A stretch of 7,592 bases of DNA from Bacteroidota bacterium. Its GTDB lineage: Bacteria; Bacteroidota; Bacteroidia; Bacteroidales; GCA-2748055. The DNA lies in the NCBI GenBank assembly GCA_024244665.1, contig JAAEOI010000036.1, positions 1-7,592 on the forward strand, written 5' to 3'. A model generated the notes under the pieces. The model saw only the letters and a program-made list of their open reading frames with translations. It was not told the origin of the DNA and ran no database searches. Shown one piece after another: positions 6,539 through 7,592 of the stretch; the stretch's first letter is position 1; each line of letters begins with the position of its first letter. Both the position numbers and the translations under genes were made by a program.

Positions 6539-7592
6539 TCAGAATTCGGAGTTAAAGTGGAATGTGATTTCGGGGAATTTATCCTGGGCCATCTGAAGGG
6601 CATAGGGTGATTCGGCCATGTAGACCTCCCGTCCCTCTTTATCGGTGCTAAGCTGCTGGTACTTCCGGAGCCGGAACTCCTTCAGTTTCTCCTCGTTAAC
6701 AGATTCGATCCAGCACGCCTTGAACATAGAGATCTGCTCATAACGGCAACGGGCACCATACTCATGCTGCAAACGGTACTGGATCACATCAAACTGAAGT
6801 GCACCCACCGTACCGATGATCTTCCTGCCGTTGGCGATGCTCAAGAAGAGCTGGGCTACCCCCTCATCCATCAGCTGTTCGAGGCCTTTGGAAAGCTGCT
6901 TGAATTTCATGGGATCGTCGTTCTCCACATAGCGGAACATCTCGGGTGAAAATGAGGGCATCCCTTTAAAATGAAGCTTCTCCCCTTCCGATACCGAATC
7001 GCCGATTTTGAAGTTCCCTGTGTCGTGTACCCCAACGATATCTCCAGGAAAGGCCATATCAATCACTGACTTTTTCTCCGCCATGAACGAGGTGGGACTG
7101 GAGAATTTCAATTGTCGTCCGGTGCGTACGTGGATGTAGCCCTTATTTCGCTCAAACACTCCCGATGAAATTTTGATAAAAGCCAGCCGGTCACGGTGCT
7201 TGGGGTCCATATTGGCGTGGATCTTGAAGACAAAACCTGTGAACTTTGCCTCATCGGGAAGCACCTCCCGCTCATGGGTCACCACAGGCAAGGGAGAGGG
7301 TGCGATCTTGGTGAAACAGTCAAGTATATCCTTTACTCCAAAGTTGTTGAGTGCACTTCCAAAAAACAGGGGCGCTGTCTTTCCATCAAGGTACTCCTGC
7401 AGCATAAGTTCCGGATAGACCCCTTCGATCAGCTCCAGATCCTCTTCCAGCTGTTCGGCATGAGGTGCAATCCTGCTTTTGAATTTCTCATCCTTCAGAT
7501 CTGTATGCTCGGTGATCTCTCCTATGGTCTGCTTGGTATGCCCGCTGAACGAACGGAAAACAGATTCGAAACGGTTGTATACACCCCTGAAG
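6539..7592 (-). CDS. prfC: Peptide chain release factor 3, C-terminal 350 residues
   Basis: RF3 is the translational GTPase that removes RF1/RF2 from the ribosome after peptide release. The frame is open from the right edge (first whole codon at 7591) to the TGA at 6539. An internal ATG at 7405 is not the start, because recognisable RF3 sequence (FRGVYNRFESVF..., SGHTKQTIGEI) continues upstream to the edge. Fragment residues of about 72-105 hold the end of the G domain (PLFFGSALNNFGV). Domain II includes FPGDIVGVHDTGNFKIGDSV beginning at about 181. Domain III carries FSPEMFRYVENDDPMKFKQL, the GLEQLMDEG helix and VGALQFDVIQYRLQHEYG near 262-279. It ends YALQMAQDKFPEITFHFNSEF, a normal RF3 C-terminus. 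RF3 is usually about 525 residues, so some 180, including the P-loop, lie outside. It is a housekeeping gene convergent with the CotH operon and apparently unrelated to it. Confidence 0.97.
   Translation of the reverse strand, partial: FRGVYNRFESVFRSFSGHTKQTIGEITEHTDLKDEKFKSRIAPHAEQLEEDLELIEGVYPELMLQEYLDGKTAPLFFGSALNNFGVKDILDCFTKIAPSPLPVVTHEREVLPDEAKFTGFVFKIHANMDPKHRDRLAFIKISSGVFERNKGYIHVRTGRQLKFSSPTSFMAEKKSVIDMAFPGDIVGVHDTGNFKIGDSVSEGEKLHFKGMPSFSPEMFRYVENDDPMKFKQLSKGLEQLMDEGVAQLFLSIANGRKIIGTVGALQFDVIQYRLQHEYGARCRYEQISMFKACWIESVNEEKLKEFRLRKYQQLSTDKEGREVYMAESPYALQMAQDKFPEITFHFNSEF

Noticed and set aside
6533..6544. TCTG-TGAT-CAGA hairpin as a terminator between the convergent genes
   Set aside because: Only four base pairs, no T-run on either strand, and it includes the prfC stop codon. 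Chance palindromy is sufficient.
6539..7405. ATG at 7405 as the start of prfC
   Set aside because: Release factor 3 sequence continues in frame from 7408 to the window edge at 7591, so the ATG is an internal methionine.

Overview
The window looks like a stretch of a Bacteroidota chromosome, probably from the Bacteroidales/Marinilabiliales side of the phylum. The signs are start codons with almost no Shine-Dalgarno sequence, a TTTCTTTGCA element resembling the Bacteroidota -7 box (TAnnTTTG), lipoproteins with a charged patch after the lipidated cysteine, a secreted C69 dipeptidase, a DUF2490 barrel, and a remnant of a Bacteroidota-type endosialidase-chaperone (S74-like) C-terminus. This placement is inferred from style, not from a marker gene.

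Layout. (1) Positions 1-1006, minus strand: N-terminal 335 residues of a secreted C69 (U34) dipeptidase, cut by the left edge. (2) Positions 1007-1364, no intact gene: a possible weak promoter for the dipeptidase, the orphaned C-terminal coiled coil of a lost plus-strand gene (about 1140-1250), an intrinsic terminator that probably belonged to it (1294-1328), and directly after that a promoter-like element (1331-1338). (3) Positions 1365-6522, plus strand: a four-gene unit with junctions of +1, -8 and -1 nt, encoding a CotH-family kinase-like lipoprotein, a right-handed beta-helix lipoprotein, a DUF2490 outer-membrane barrel candidate and a second, larger CotH-family lipoprotein. (4) Positions 6539-7592, minus strand: C-terminal 350 residues of peptide chain release factor 3 (prfC), convergent with the operon and only 16 nt from it.

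The two outer genes are ordinary metabolic or housekeeping loci. The centre is the interesting part. Two divergent CotH proteins bracket a beta-helix protein and a barrel, all four have export signals, and three are predicted lipoproteins. CotH proteins are known as extracytoplasmic protein kinases (spore coat CotH phosphorylates CotB/CotG). The operon can therefore be read as an envelope phosphorylation module with its own candidate substrate and outer-membrane partner, but that function is inference. The two CotH copies also depart from the family pattern at different active-site positions, which suggests they do different jobs.
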